Below, piece after piece: positions 10,441-22,604 of a DNA stretch of 64,000 nt. Within the stretch, counting starts at the first letter, position 1. Every line of letters begins with the position of its first letter. The translations under genes were made by a program, and so were the position numbers. The stretch lies in NCBI GenBank assembly GCA_947095535.1, contig OX352772.1, positions 230,393,911 through 230,457,910 on the forward strand, read 5' to 3'. Source of the DNA: Poecilobothrus nobilitatus. Taxonomy: Eukaryota; Arthropoda; Insecta; Diptera; Dolichopodidae. The notes beneath the pieces were generated by a model that did no database searches, was not told where the DNA came from, and saw only the letters and a program-made list of their open reading frames with translations.

Positions 10441-13400
10441 CTTTTTTTTCCCCTTTCTAACCTTCGAAGTGACAACACTTTTTCTAATTACGGATTAAAA
10501 TTTTTTTTTCTTTATTTTAAAAGTTATTAATGTTATTAATATTTTAAATTTTATTTTTTTTTTTTTTATTAAATTATATCAAAATTAAAATTTGTGCACA
10601 TTTTTTTTTTTTTTTTTTATTTATCTTAAAAAGTTTTAAAAGTGTAGTGTGTAACTAAATATATTAAATTATACGGCTGCACTTCAATGGCGGCAGGATA
10701 AGTATTTTTTTTTTATAACTTACTATACAAGAACTATACATTTTTTCTTATTCTAAAATTATTTACACATTACAATTTTTTTTTTTTTTTATATTAAAAT
10801 ATTAAAATTTTTTTTTTTTTTTTTAATTTTTTTTTAATTTTTGATTTTAATTTATTAATTTCTGGTGGTAAGTTTTGCTTTTGGTGAGTTTGTGGTTGTA
10901 CCTGCGTTCAATAAGGTCACTTAAAAGTGTATATTAAAAACTGTTGAACGTTGTTATAAACCATTTGCTCGCTCAAAGCAAAATATTAAAATATTAAAAT
11001 TATTAGTACGATATCAAGGTATTGATATTGTTAATAATTTATTTTAAAGCATTGTCAAGCTTGGGTTATTTAAATCGTACACTTTTACTTTTGATTTCAA
11101 TTTTAATTTTTATTAAATTTTAATTTTTGTTCATTTCAGTTACTGTAATCTTAAATTACATGCTTTAATTTATTTTAATTCAGATTTTGATTTTGGTTAA
11201 TCTTGGTTTTAATTACAATTTGATTTTATTTTAATTCCGATTTTGATTATAATTTTAAATTAAACTTAAACTTTAACGTTATTCTGGTTTTTTTTATTGC
11301 TTTTTTGTTTTGCATTAATTGTTTTCCAACAAAATTACCAATTTTAATATTAATTTCTGTAATATACGCGGGTTGCAAACGAATTTTCATGCCGCCGAGT
11401 GCCATCTTAGTTCAATTAAACCAGCAATTTTAGCTCTATGTGAAACACAAGTCAGTAATCACAATGGTAACTTTAATGTTACCGGCTACTCACTTATTTC
11501 ACACTTCGTATGACATTGCTTTCAACACACTTCCAAAATATAAATGTTCTAGCCAAACCTTCCACTATATTTGGGTAAAAATTCTCGTTGGAAAGCATGT
11601 CATACATTTCTGTTTTCTATACAGATCACCCAACTTAAATGAACAAGAGCTATGGAAACTGCTATGGAAATTGAAAATCTATCGAACCAGATCAATGAAA
11701 TGTTGAACGCATCTCCTGAATCTGAAATTGTTCTGGCGGGAGATTTCAACATTCATAACAGGGACTGGCTTCATTTTTCGAGCAACATCTCCCCGAGTCA
11801 AAACTCAATTGGGAAACAAGTTGAACTATTCTCCACACTGTTCCACCTTTCTCAACTTGTTAAAAATCCCACTAGGATCCCGGACCGTGCTGATCAAGAA
11901 GGTCACCTCTTGGATCTGTTTCTCACCTCACACCCTGAAAAATATGTGGTTTCAGTTGGTTGCCCCCTGGGTAATTCCGATCATTGTTTGGTTAAGACAA
12001 GTTTCCAGGTAAGCCCAATCCCCAATCAGAGGTCCCCTCCCAAAAAATTAGTTTGGCGCTACAGCCATGCTGACTGGGAGGGTCTTAACAACTTTTTTAG
12101 AACATTTGATTGGTCATTCTGCTTCCGTAATAAGAATGTTAACTTTGCTGCAAATGCGATTAGTGAAACTATTTTACTTGGAATGAGGTTATTCATTCCT
12201 CATTCCATGAAATCTGTTAAGAGGAGGCCCAAATCTTGGTTTAATCGCATTTGCAAAGAAGCCATTTTTAGAAAAGAGGAGGCTTTTAAACTGTATCAAA
12301 ACAATAGATCGGAGGCTCACAGGGCCAACTATATAGTGGTGAGAAACCGATGCAAGAGAGTTATCAACAAGCAAAAATTCTTGTTCAACCAAGGGTTGAA
12401 ACGTAAGGTCATCCACATGCCAAAGAATAGGAAATCCTTTTGGACATTTGCTAAAAGTCAAAAAGAAGACGTTAGAGGGTCTTCTTTTCCACCACTTGTT
12501 GATAATAATAGCAAAACAGTATCAGATTCTAGAGAGAAAACGAACTTATTTGGCAAGCAGTTCGCTTCTAATTCGACACTGCCACAGTCAGCTCAGATGC
12601 CACCTTCTGTTCCCCGAGTTGGCTGCTCCTTTGGAAAAATTTACTTTAGGACGCGGGCGGTGATGAAAATCTTGAAAATCTTGATACAAATAAGTCAGCT
12701 GGTCCAGATGGTATAACCACCATAGTGCTTAAAAATACCTACTCCAGTATTTCAAAACCTCTGCGCAACCTTTTCTACCTCTCCCTCACTTCGGGTATTC
12801 ATCCTACCCAATGGAAGGTTGCACATGTTTTCCCAATTCCAAAAAAGGTATAAAAGCGATTCCTCCAACTACCGCCCTATTGCTATAACTTCGGTTCTCT
12901 TCAAAGTAATGGAGAAAATTGTGGACCAAAAGCTTCTGAAATACCTGGATCACAAAGGTCTGCTTCATGATCGTCAATACGGGTTCAGAGCCCGTCGTTC
13001 AACCGGTGATCTCCTGACTTACTTTTGTGAGAAGCTAAGCATTAGCCTTCATCATTCTGGTGAATCTGATGTTGTGGCTCCTGATATTTCTAAGGCTTTC
13101 GATCGAGTTTGGCACGATGCTCTATTGGCAAAATGCAAAGCAATAGGTCTAGGTAGGGTCTTTCTAAAATGGATTGGAGATTTCCTTTCGAATCGTACAA
13201 TTCGTGTACTGGTCGATGGATATTCATCTGACAAATTCAAAATAAATGCTGGTGTCCCTCAAGGATCAGTTTTATCCCCCACTCTTTTCTTAATATTTAT
13301 TAATGACCTACTTTCTTTAACCTCCAATCCGATCCATAGTTTCGCAGACGACAGCACCCTTGTAGCTTCCTATGAATTTCATAGCCGCTGTAACACCAAT

Positions 13401-14438
13401 CACCAGATTAATACAACAGCAAAAAATTTCACTATTAGTGAGCTAAATAACGATTTAGCCAAAATTCAAAAATGGGGTGAAGTCAACAGAGTTGATTTCA
13501 ACACGAAAAAAACCCATTAACTGTCTGATCTCGCGAAAAATTGCCACTACTATTCCCAAACTATTATTACAGGGAGAGGTTTTGCAGCATTCAACAGATT
13601 TAAACATGTTGGGTATCGAGTTAAACCAAAAATTGACTTGGTCAAACCACACTTTTTGTATAGCATCCTGCAGCTAAATGTTAGGGTTTTTTATATCGCT
13701 GCAAAACTTACTTTTCTGCATCTGATCTTCTTAATATCTATAAAACGTACATTCGGCCGAAAATGGAGTATAATGCACACATTTGGGCTGCAGGCCCTCA
13801 AACAGCGTTGGGTTACCTAGATAATGTGCAAAACAGAGCTATTCGTCTTATCAACGACCCCAGTGTAACTTCAATGCTCACTCCACTCACTCATCGTCGC
13901 ACAGTTGGGTCACTAACCTTGTTTTATAGATATCTCGTAGGGATTAACACCTGCTCGAATGAATCAAAACAGTTAATGCCTCCGCTCAAAGTTTTCCAGC
14001 GAGAAACAAGGCGGACAGCAGAAGCTCATCCCTACCATGTAGAGATTTCAAGATGGCGAAATACAGCTTATGGAAATTCGTTTGTCATGCGCCCGTCCCG
14101 CCTGTGGAACCATATACCATCGCATGTGTTCCCTAAAGTTGGTAATTCTTATGTGTACGATTTACTTAAGTTTAAGAAGAACATCAACATCTTTCTTCAA
14201 AATGTCCCTCAAAATTTTCCTACCTATCCCCCATAATCCAAATTTCCCAATTCCAATTTTCCAATTATCCTTCCCACATCCCTATCCCCAAAACCAAACT
14301 GTACATTCGTATTAAAGGTTCCATCCTAAAGTTTGGTTTTAAAAGGGGGGTGGTATTGGTTGGTTAAAGTCCAACACTACCCTGAGGAAGCACGTGCGAG
14401 TTTTCCACCAACCCTCGTAAAAAAAGAAAAAAAAAAAA
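10441..14438 (+). mobile_element. Non-LTR retrotransposon inserted in the penton gene of remnant B
   Basis: About 4.0 kb, plus strand, with an A-rich 3' end (14419-14438). Comparison with the intact penton genes of Polintons A and C places the junctions at 10440/10441 and 14438/14439: the host reading resumes with 'gtatatataaaaaacatgtc'. No clear target duplication is seen beyond 2-3 bases. The first 870 bases (10441-11318) are T-rich and non-coding with many long T tracts, and hold no ORF1. From 11319 the ORF2 remnant follows. The bases near the 3' end ('ggggggtggtattggttggt') are G-rich. Confidence 0.8.
11319..14236 (+). pseudogene. Endonuclease-reverse transcriptase (ORF2) of the I/Jockey group
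   Basis: An APE-type endonuclease starts with 'FNINFCNIRGL' and 'ILALCETQ' (11319-11513), then 'IVLAGDFNIHNRDWL' and 'GNSDHCLV' (11730-12000). The RT follows at about 12690-13520: 'SNYRPIAITSVLFKVMEKIV', 'DRQYGFRARRSTGD', 'DISKAFDRVWH', 'GVPQGSVLSPTLFLIFINDL' and the catalytic F-A-D-D. The thumb and a C-terminal domain run to 14236, including 'IWAAGPQ' and 'SRLWNHIPSHVFP'. At least five frameshifts separate the blocks, so it is inactive although the FADD box is intact. 'SNYRPIAITSVLxKVME' suggests the I/Nimbus side of the group; that is an inference. Confidence 0.85.
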
Positions 14439-15060
14439 GTATATATAAAAAACATGTCAGATTTAACAATTGGAAATAATGACAAACTTTCAAAATATTT
14501 ACTATAAGCTTCAATCATACGAGTTTTATACTTTTTAAATTTTTTATATGCATTGCAACCTGATTAAAACAAGTTTTTAAAAGATTCTCCAAAGTATAAG
14601 TAAAATTTGCTCTTAATTTTAATTTTGCTCTCTCCAAATTTCGGTTTATTAACGCATACAATATTATAATTTAAATTAGAAGGTAAATCTTCAGCTTTAT
14701 TTGGTTGAACATAATTTGCATCGTCATTTATAAAATATAAAATTTCCCACATTAAGTGCCGTTCTACCTTTTTTCTTGAAGAACCCAACAAGGGTTCTAG
14801 ATTTAGAAATAATGTTGATAATAAGAAAACTTTCCAATCACATATCATTTGCTCTTTATTCTATGGAATGTATGAAGTTCGTATAATTGAATTTGTTTTT
14901 TTTACCCTTAATAAATATTTTAGTACTTTGTTCGGATTTCTCTCCGAATATATTTGGAATAAAGTTATTTATATAAATTTCGGAAACACCAACTTGCCAA
15001 TCCATTGTCACGTAACTGGTAACTTTAGAGAATCCGCTCATAATTTATGTAATTTATTGT
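14439..15060 (-). pseudogene. Penton-like protein, N-terminal part, remnant B
   Basis: Minus-strand continuation of 10183-10440. It shows 'WQVGVSEIYINNFIPNIFGE', 'STKIFIKG', then 'MICDWKVFLLSTL', 'FINDDANYVQPNKAEDLP', matching residues 50-230 of the Polinton-A copy. The N-terminal 'FYVTLLSDSS' segment is missing: homology ends at about 15060, where an oppositely oriented DNA polymerase fragment begins. The junction probably marks a deletion or the meeting of two different Polinton fragments. Confidence 0.75.
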
Positions 15061-15064
15061 AGTA

Positions 15065-15885
15065 ATATAAAAATATTAGATACCTAAATACTTCCCTGTA
15101 TTCTTTTTTCCAATTACGATGCACATTCACTTTTTAAAAAATTATTATATTGATTATATTGATTCTCTTCAAAAGCGTGATGAACTTATTTTACCTTCAC
15201 AAGATAAGTTCAAAAATGTGCTAATGAATGTGTGCTATTTTCTGTTCATATGAAGATTATTCACATGCACAAAAAGTTTGGCGTGTATTTAATTGCAAAT
15301 CTTTAATGGAGTATTCAAAACTTTATTTGATTTACTTTCAGATGTTTTCGAAAATTTTAGGAACATTTGTCAGAAAATTTATAATTTAGACCCTCCACAT
15401 TTTATGACAGCTCCCGGACTTGCATGGGAGGCAATGTTAAAATTTACTAATATTCAGTTAGATTTGTTAGTTGATATTAATTAATAATATGTATAATTTT
15501 TTTAAAAGAGGGGTTCGTGGAGGTATAAGTCAATGTAGTATGAAACATTCACAAGCTAATAATAAATGTATGGTGGAGGAATATGATAAAACTGAACATG
15601 ATAAGTATATAATGTATTTAGATGCTAATAATTTATATGATTGGGCTATGTCTAACTGTTTACCATACAAAAGACTTAAATGGGTTAAAAATCCTTCAAA
15701 TTTAATAATTAGTGAAATAGCTGATGATTCAGAAGTAGGGTATGTATTAGAAGTAGATTTAGATTATCCGGAAAGTATACATGACTGTCATAATGATTTA
15801 CCATTTTGTTCTGAAAATAAAATACCTTCAACAGGTAAAACAAAAATGCTAGAGTTGAATGAAAAAAAGAAATACATAATACATT
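15065..15885 (+). pseudogene. Protein-primed type-B DNA polymerase, first part (older Polinton)
   Basis: This fragment has a polymerase type unlike the PolB genes of Polintons A and C. An 'EDYSHAQKVWRVF' segment, 'LSDVFENFRNICQKIYNLDPP', 'APGLAWEAMLKFT' and 'RGGISQCSMKHSQANN' lead into motif A, Y-L-D-A-N-N-L-Y-D-W-A-M-S, and 'GYVLEVDLDYPE'. There are frame changes near 15290 and 15480. Reading stops at 15885, where Polinton-A has integrated. The rest of the gene is at 37245-37998, and the frame resumes there once the element and one TACATT copy are disregarded. The family is the protein-primed PolB of Polintons, adintoviruses and linear plasmids. Confidence 0.85.
15880..15885. repeat. Target site duplication of Polinton-A, left copy
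   Basis: TACATT lies immediately before the AG start of Polinton-A; the identical 6 bases follow its CT end at 37239-37244. Six-base duplications are the hallmark of Polinton integrase. Confidence 0.9.
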
Positions 15886-16511
15886 AGTAGGAAACCCTGC
15901 ACTTTGGGATGGAAAAAAAATTTGACCCATATCGCACGACATGTTGACCTACATTTTGATTTATGGGTTTAATGTAGGTCATGCTTGGTTAGTAGGTCAA
16001 GAACTTGTTTTGATCGTTTTGGTTTAGGTTTTAAGTTAAGTTGTATGTGTGGGTTGTTAAATTATAAGTTCCAAATAGTTTTATAATAGGAAGTGAAGGT
16101 TGTTGATATTGTGTAAGTTGTCAAACAGGGTTAATGAACTGAACAATTAATTTTATGTATCTTGGTAACTATAAGCCAAACATTTGTTTTGGTTTAGGAT
16201 TTAAGTTAAGTTGTATGTATGGGTTGTTAACTTATAAGTTCCAAATGGTTTTATAGTAGGAAGTCAAGTGTTAAACAATTTAAAGTAGGGTCGGCCCTTA
16301 ATAAACAAAATTGTATAACTGAAATTTAAATACTAGGCGCACATATAAAAGTAGTAAGAAAATTTCTTATATGAAAATAAAAAACAGAAAAAAAATTTTT
16401 ATTTTTAAATCTACAGCGCATCTTTAAAATTGAAAAGAAAAACTGTAATCCTGTTTGTGTTTTTGTTTTTTTTTTTTTTTTTTTTTGTTAGCATAAAGAA
16501 AAAAGTAAGAT
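15886..16511 (+). repeat. Polinton-A left TIR, outer part
   Basis: Inverse match of 36617-37238, starting AGTAGG and containing 'ccctgcactttgggatgg' and 'ccatatcgcacgac', the second shared with Polinton-C. It includes an internal direct duplication: 'ggtttaggttttaagttaag' with following text near 16021 recurs near 16191. The TIR is interrupted at 16511/16512 by the P-like element and continues at 22956. Confidence 0.9.
16505..16511. repeat. Target duplication of the P-like element, left copy
   Basis: GTAAGAT precedes the CAAAGATC end of the P-like element and recurs at 22949-22955. The right TIR of Polinton-A preserves the empty site, where the motif occurs once (minus strand, 36617-36623). 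Confidence 0.85.
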
Positions 16512-16862
16512 CAAAGATCATCCTATACATAGATTGTTCACCTAGAACACAAATTGTAAATAAATTTCTTATATTTTTTTCTGATCTGTACGACCCCGTA
16601 TAATAGTACACAAATTTGTACTACAAAAAAGAAGAGATTTGTATACTTTTCACTAATTATTATCAAAGACATTAAATATATTTATTGTCTCTGCTGTTAT
16701 ACTCAATATTCTTCCTATACTATATATATTTCTGTTCGAATTTTGCTTAAGTGTATATAAAAAAATAATACATTTATAACATCCATTTAAATCTACATGC
16801 TTTCATAGGAAAATAAAAAAAACTAGGTATTTTTTTTCATTCTTTTTTATGTAAGTATATGC
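16512..16862 (+). repeat. P-like element left TIR
   Basis: About 350 bases, near-identical in inverse to 22605-22948, with shared landmarks 'gattgttcacctagaac', 'tgtacgaccccgtataatag' and 'gtctctgctgttatactc'. Differences are few substitutions and short indels. Confidence 0.88.
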
Positions 16863-17031
16863 GATATTCATACATACACTTGCATACTTTATAAAATAGA
16901 AACGATTTATAAATGATCATATTTTGTTATTATACATATGTATTTTATTATTTAATTCCTTAATGTAGAATAGCAAATGATCAATGAATATTATAATATT
17001 GATGATGATTGCTTTTGCGGGCTCTTTTTTG

Positions 17032-18493
17032 TTATTATACCCGTACAATAGGATCGGGTATAATAAAATTACTCCTCCGTTTGTAACACCTCGAAATAAG
17101 CGAGTTAGATATAACTTCAAAAGTATGGATCGGATCAGAAAAAAATTCTAAGACTTTTGAGCCATGTCCGTCCGTCCGTCCCTCGGTCAGCACGCTAACT
17201 CAAAAACTAAGAAAGCTAGAATCTTGAAATTTACACAAAATATTCTGGGAGTAATTTGTAGGTTCCCTATTTTTTTTGGCTGAGTTTGGACCAAAACTTA
17301 GGGTAGCTCTCGAACACCTAACTTTTAGATCCCCACATTTTTTTTGAAATAGAGCTATGAAATTTTAACTGCTGATAGATCTCACAAAAATAGTAATTTT
17401 ATTTTTCCTCAAAGGTTCAAAGGTTCAAAAAACCTCTATATTTAAATTGTTATAACACAAGTTGTATAAGCTATATCTTCATTTTGAAAACGCCAAACGG
17501 TGTCTTAATTTACCGTTATGCGAAACTCAAATTTTGCAAAATCCTTTAACCCTTCTATCTTCTAAACGGTTTAAGTTGGAAACTTGAAATTTTGACAGAA
17601 GTTAGATCTTTGAAAATAAGTACGAGTCATTTCAGACATTTTTTTTGTATCACTCCCCGTTTAGGAGCTGTAAGGGGTCAAAAACTGAAAATTTCCTATT
17701 TTTAAACACCTGTAACTTGAACACCTGTTAAATATTTTTGAAGTAATACACAAAAATTAAAGCCTCAACATTATATTCTTATTTCTGTTAACAACTTTTT
17801 TTAATAACATAGGGTTACTTTATAATTGACGAAAGTGTTACTTGATTTTTTAAAATTTTCAAACAAATTTTCAAACATAACGGTTGCTTGAAGAATTTTT
17901 ATTTATATGATATTGATATAAATATATACTTTTATAATATCATGCTTATTTACATATCGTATATGTCACTGATGAATGAATGATAAGAGTATAGATGTAT
18001 ATTATATAGCGCCGTATTTACATACATACATGTATGTATTTTATTGTACTTATAAGAAATTATTCTATGAATGGAAATATTTTTAAAGAAATATTGTCTA
18101 CTGTATAGCGATATACTTATAACAATATAAATATACTAATGTACGCATTAATATAATATAATATTTAAAATTATATTTACTATTTTGTACTTACTAAATT
18201 TAATATACATTTACCGCTTAGTATTAAATGGTACTATAGAATATTTGAAAAAGTTTTGGATTGATAATCGTTATGTGGAAGCTTAAAATCTGCTTTTGAA
18301 GAATGTATAAACATATAGTTTGAATATATGTACAACCCATCCATAATTCTAGAAATTATAAAATTCACCCAAATTATTTTAAAATACTAAAATATTAAAA
18401 AAATAATATTGTAAGCAGAGTGACAGGCTGTGAATATACTAACGGTTCGTACGGGTATCTAAGAGTTGACAAAGGCAACTGTATTCTTCCTCG
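17032..18493 (-). repeat. Dispersed repeat R, copy 3 (most complete)
   Basis: Full-length copy on the minus strand, about 1.46 kb, running from the CGAGGAAGAATACAGTTGCC end (at 18493) to the terminal hairpin 'TATACCCG...CGGGTATAA' (at 17032). It lies inside the P-like element and so inserted after or with it. No coding capacity. An octamer-rich 'tccgtccgtcc' segment is present near 17168-17180. Confidence 0.85.
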
Positions 18494-19240
18494 TTGTTTT
18501 GATGAAACATATTTTGTTTTTTTTAAGTTTTTAAGAACCCGCGCTTTTTCATTTCTTGAATAATAAAAAAATAAGAAGAACTTGGTGAAATAAATTGTAC
18601 GATTTTTATTTAATTTAAAACAAATATAAATAAAAATCTTATAAAAAAATTAACGGAAAACGGTTACATTTAAAATATAAGTTAAATAATTTTTTTTTTC
18701 ATTGTAATATCAATTTATAAGTAAGTTAGTTTTCGTTGGTTCAAAAAAAAGTTTTTCTTTAAATTAATTTTCATTTTTAATTTGTTGTAAATAAGTAAGT
18801 GAAATACATTTTAAAATAAAATGGGAATTCACGATTAGATGTAAAACTAGATGTACTACTAGATGTGAACTAGATTCAGTGTATTCTTACGTACCTATAT
18901 TCAAAATGTAATAATACACTGAATACACTACATCTAGCTTAACATCTAATCGTGAATCACTATAATAAAGGTATTCATTATTAGATGTAAAACTATCCCC
19001 ATTATAAGGGGATTCCTAATATTAATTGAATAAAAAATTATTAATTTATTAAATTAGCAATAATTATTAATTAAATTTTTTCATAAGTATCTATGTACAT
19101 TACATAAATACATGTATTATTCATTTAATTTTCTTTTTTATGTACTTTTCTATTATTCTTTTATAACATTTCATTTTCATATTATTTTTTTCTCTTCAAC
19201 TTCTATGCATGCATCTATGTAAATCTATTAATTATGTAGA
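18494..19240. other. Non-coding 5' part of the P-like element
   Basis: AT-rich sequence between repeat R and the transposase. It contains the 131-base foldback at 18827-18957 and a small 'atccccattataaggggat' palindrome near 18998-19016. No ORF with motifs. Confidence 0.6.
18827..18957. repeat. Foldback (MITE-like) element
   Basis: The arms ATTCACGATTAGATGT (18827-18842) and ACATCTAATCGTGAAT (18942-18957) are perfect inverse copies, and inner blocks around 'aactagatgta' and 'tacatctagctt' extend the pairing with interruptions. The whole could fold into one long hairpin. A truncated third arm-like motif 'attagatgtaaaacta' recurs at about 18980. Confidence 0.7.
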
Positions 19241-21204
19241 ATGTTTAAGGATATAAATTCCGATCAACGAAAATCAGGAATAAAGTGCATTGCTTGCGCA
19301 AATAGTCGAAGATCTTTTAAAGGAAGATCTTACAACTTTCCTAAAGATAAAAGTCTATTTGATATTTGGCTATCAAAGTGCAAGGTAAGTATTGATAAGG
19401 AAGGTAAGTTTTTGCTGGTTTGTGAAAACCATTTTGAAAAAAAATTTTTAAAAAGAAGGCTTAAGAAAGTGTAATTCCTACTTTATTTTTACCAGATACT
19501 GAAAAAAGTATCGAAGAAATGCGTCAAACGAAAGACCTTAAGAAGGAAGGCTTAAGAAAGGTGTAATTCCTACTTTATTTTTACCAGATACTGAAAAAAG
19601 TATCGAAGAAATGCGTCAAACGAAAGACCTAAATGTTTTTGAATTTTTGGAAGATAGTAGTAGTTTGCAACCTTTTTTAAATAAAAAAACAAAAAAATTT
19701 GGAGTTTTGAAAACTTACGAAAGAAATGATAATCCCCAACCATTAAAAAAAGCCCAGCACAAGCATCTACAGAATCTAATGACAGTTTTTGTAAGAACTG
19801 TATTAAATTTCAACAAAATGAGGCTTATTACCAGAAGAAAAATTTTATTTCCAGCAGAACAATAAATATGATCGAAAGGAAAAATATAAATTTAAAAAAA
19901 AAAATTACATATTTAAAATATCAAAACAAAATATTAAAGAAAAAATTTTACAAAAAAAGAAATGATTCTTTGTTAAATTTAATTGATGGCAAATTTAATT
20001 TACCAAGTAGTGCAAAAACTTTTCTAAAAATGAATTGTAAAACTACCACAACTTGGACAGAGAATGAAAAAAATATTGCTCATATGCATTTTAATTCTCC
20101 TAAGGGATATAAGTTTTTGAGAAATTCAATAAAACTTAATTTGCCACATTTTAGCTCAATAAATAGATGGATTCCTATCAAGAATTTAAATATAGGTGTA
20201 CATGAAAAAAATTTTAATGAAATGAACAAAATTTTTTCTGAAATGAATGAGCTATCAAAAAAAGCCATAATAATTTTTGATGAAATTGCTATAAGAAAAA
20301 ATTTAAGTTACAATAGCGCACTAGATGAAATTACTGGATTCTTAGATTATGGGTTTAAAAGGACACAAGATGTCGCAAAATATATATGTGTTTTTTTGGT
20401 AAGAGGCTTTATAAGCAATTGGAAATATATGCTTAGTTATTTCACAACAGATAAACCAATTAATGGTACAGATCTTCAAACTCTATTACTTGCTAATTTA
20501 TAGTCAGCGTTTAAGTTAAATCTTAATGTGTGTGCTGTAATATGTGAGCAAGGTACTACAAACAGAAACTGCTTTACAAAATTAGGAGCTACAAGAGATA
20601 GCCCTTTTTTTTATATAATTTTGAAGAAAAAGAAAAAAAAATGTTTGCACTGTTTGATCCAATACATCTAATTAAGTCTCTTCGGAACACACTATTGAAA
20701 TATGACCTTAATACCAAAGATGGTGAAGTGTCATTTAAAATTATTCAATCATTGTATTTGCACGAAAGCAATAATACTACAAAAATGTGTCCGAAATTAA
20801 CAAAAAAGCACATATGTGCTTCATCCACTTCTGAATTTATATTCAAAATTAACAAATTGTTTGATTGCCTTAACAGCAAAAAACTATATGATAAAAATCC
20901 AAATCGTTCGGCTTTGCAAAAAAATCATGTCATTGGAAAATATTTAAAAGAAATGATACAATACTTTAAAGAAATAAAACCAAAAACAACAAAGAAAATA
21001 TATTGCATTGATGGCATGGTACAAAGACTTACCGGCGTTATCAAATTAAGTGAAGACATTTTTGCCTCTTACGATCAAGCTGAGTGCTTTTATTTATTAT
21101 TATCGAGACTTAATCAAAATGCATTGGAAAATTTGTTTGCTTTGGTTCGTTACAGAAATGGCTGCAACAATAACCCATCAGTGGCAGAATTCAGTAATAA
21201 ATAA
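19241..21204 (+). pseudogene. P-element-type transposase with N-terminal THAP domain
   Basis: The THAP zinc finger (19241-19474) shows C-I-A-C, 'YNFPKDKSLFDIW' and a closing V-C-E-N-H-F. A coiled-coil segment 'NLKKKITYLKYQNKILKKK' follows (about 19880), then the RNase H-like part with 'KAIIIFDEIAIRKNLSYNS' and 'GFLDYG', 'FLVRGFISNWKYMLSYFT' (to 20503), and the later 'ALFDPIHLIKSLRNTLL' and 'LNQNALENLFALVRYRNG' blocks (20641-21204). Breaks: a frameshift with an 85-90-base tandem duplication at 19456-19632, a frameshift near 19785, a TAG at 20501-20503, and a further frameshift before 20641. The order and motifs fit P transposases well. Confidence 0.88.
19456..19632 (+). repeat. Tandem duplication inside the P-type transposase
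   Basis: A block beginning 'gaaggcttaagaaag(g)tgta' and ending 'gtcaaacgaaagacct' occurs twice back to back (19456-19540 and about 19547-19632). The first copy lacks one G and so shifts the frame; the second restores the expected reading. Confidence 0.85.
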
Positions 21205-22604
21205 AATAATAAAAAAAAATAAATATTATTAAAAGTTAAATACGGTCTTTGTTAAATACTTAAATTATAATACTAAAACTATCTGTAAATATTTTAACTA
21301 TAATAATGTAATAAAAAATTAAATACTAGTAGTTTCTCTATATAAATATTTATTAAATTTTCTGAAGTTTCTATCATAATGTAAATAAGTGTAAATATGT
21401 ATGTAAATAAAAAAATAATTAAATACAAATAAATAATTTGAGTAAATAAATTTGACACGGACTATATGTAATAATATTTTATTTAATTTCCTTGTAATGT
21501 AATTAAACATTAATATACATAGTTTATCTTTTTTAATATCTTAATTTTTTCCTATTTTTTTAATTTGAAGTGTTTTTTATTTACATAAATACTACATATT
21601 ATTATTATATATTAATGTTATTATATTTTTCCATGTGATCAACACTCCCTGAGCATACTGGATTACTGAAGTCTGTACTACAAATTTTTTTTGTTGAATT
21701 TTATTTTGATTTTAATTGTTTTAAAAATTTTATTCCTATTTGGTATTGTTATATTTAAATACATTTGCAATATTTTTTATTTAAAACGAATGGATTTTTT
21801 ACGCCGGATTGAAGTTAAATATTTAGTTATACCTAATTCCTTCATGTAATAAATAGCTTCAATACGGCTTTTTCCCTTTCAAAAAGTAAAATTTGGTAAA
21901 AAGTAAAAGAAAAATAAAAAATACAATATTATGAATTTAAAAATATTTGTTTATATTTTTAATATATGCACCTACATGTGTAGATAAGAAAATTCTTTCC
22001 ATAGAAAGCATAGTAAGACTATTTTTATAAGGTCAGAAAGATATTGCTTTATAAAGCTGTTTTAAATATGCAAACATTTATAGAATAAAGGTAATGATAC
22101 CTAGGCTAAATTGATAAAAGAAAATTTCTAATTTTTTTTAAATGTCCCAATGACTAACATGGAATTCCCCATATACATTAATACATGTAATTATTATCCT
22201 TATGAAATCTCATTTTTCAAATGTTTCATATGAGTTAATCATATAATTTTTTGTGGGGCTTTTAAGATCAGAAAATATAGTCTTTACATGGTTTTAATAA
22301 TATTATATTCTTAACCATAATTATAATCACACATAAGTATGTATATAATTACATTAAGCACATACAAACAATTGAAACATAAAATAATTAGTATGCATTG
22401 CTGATTGCATATTTAATATTGCATATTATAAGATTATTTTTAATTTTACAAAAGAATCAAGTTTTTATTATAAAACTTATCTGTTGCACGCATATTTAAC
22501 AAAATATATCATAATAAGTTAAGTGACTATTCTAATTCCATACTTATTTTTATTTTTATACCCAAGAATGAAAATTAATATATTTCTTCATAAGTAATAG
22601 GTAT
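21205..22604. other. Non-coding 3' part of the P-like element
   Basis: About 1.4 kb of AT-rich DNA between the transposase and the right TIR. I see no ORF with motifs and no RNA gene. A TATG microsatellite (22602-22620) abuts the TIR. Confidence 0.6.

Noticed and set aside
12189..12461. Minus-strand 90-codon ORF in the non-LTR element
   Set aside because: Antisense of the endonuclease-RT linker; no motif.
16463..16487. Poly(T) tract as a retroposon tail
   Set aside because: The tract is part of the Polinton-A TIR; an A tract stands at the mirrored place in the right TIR (36649-36664).
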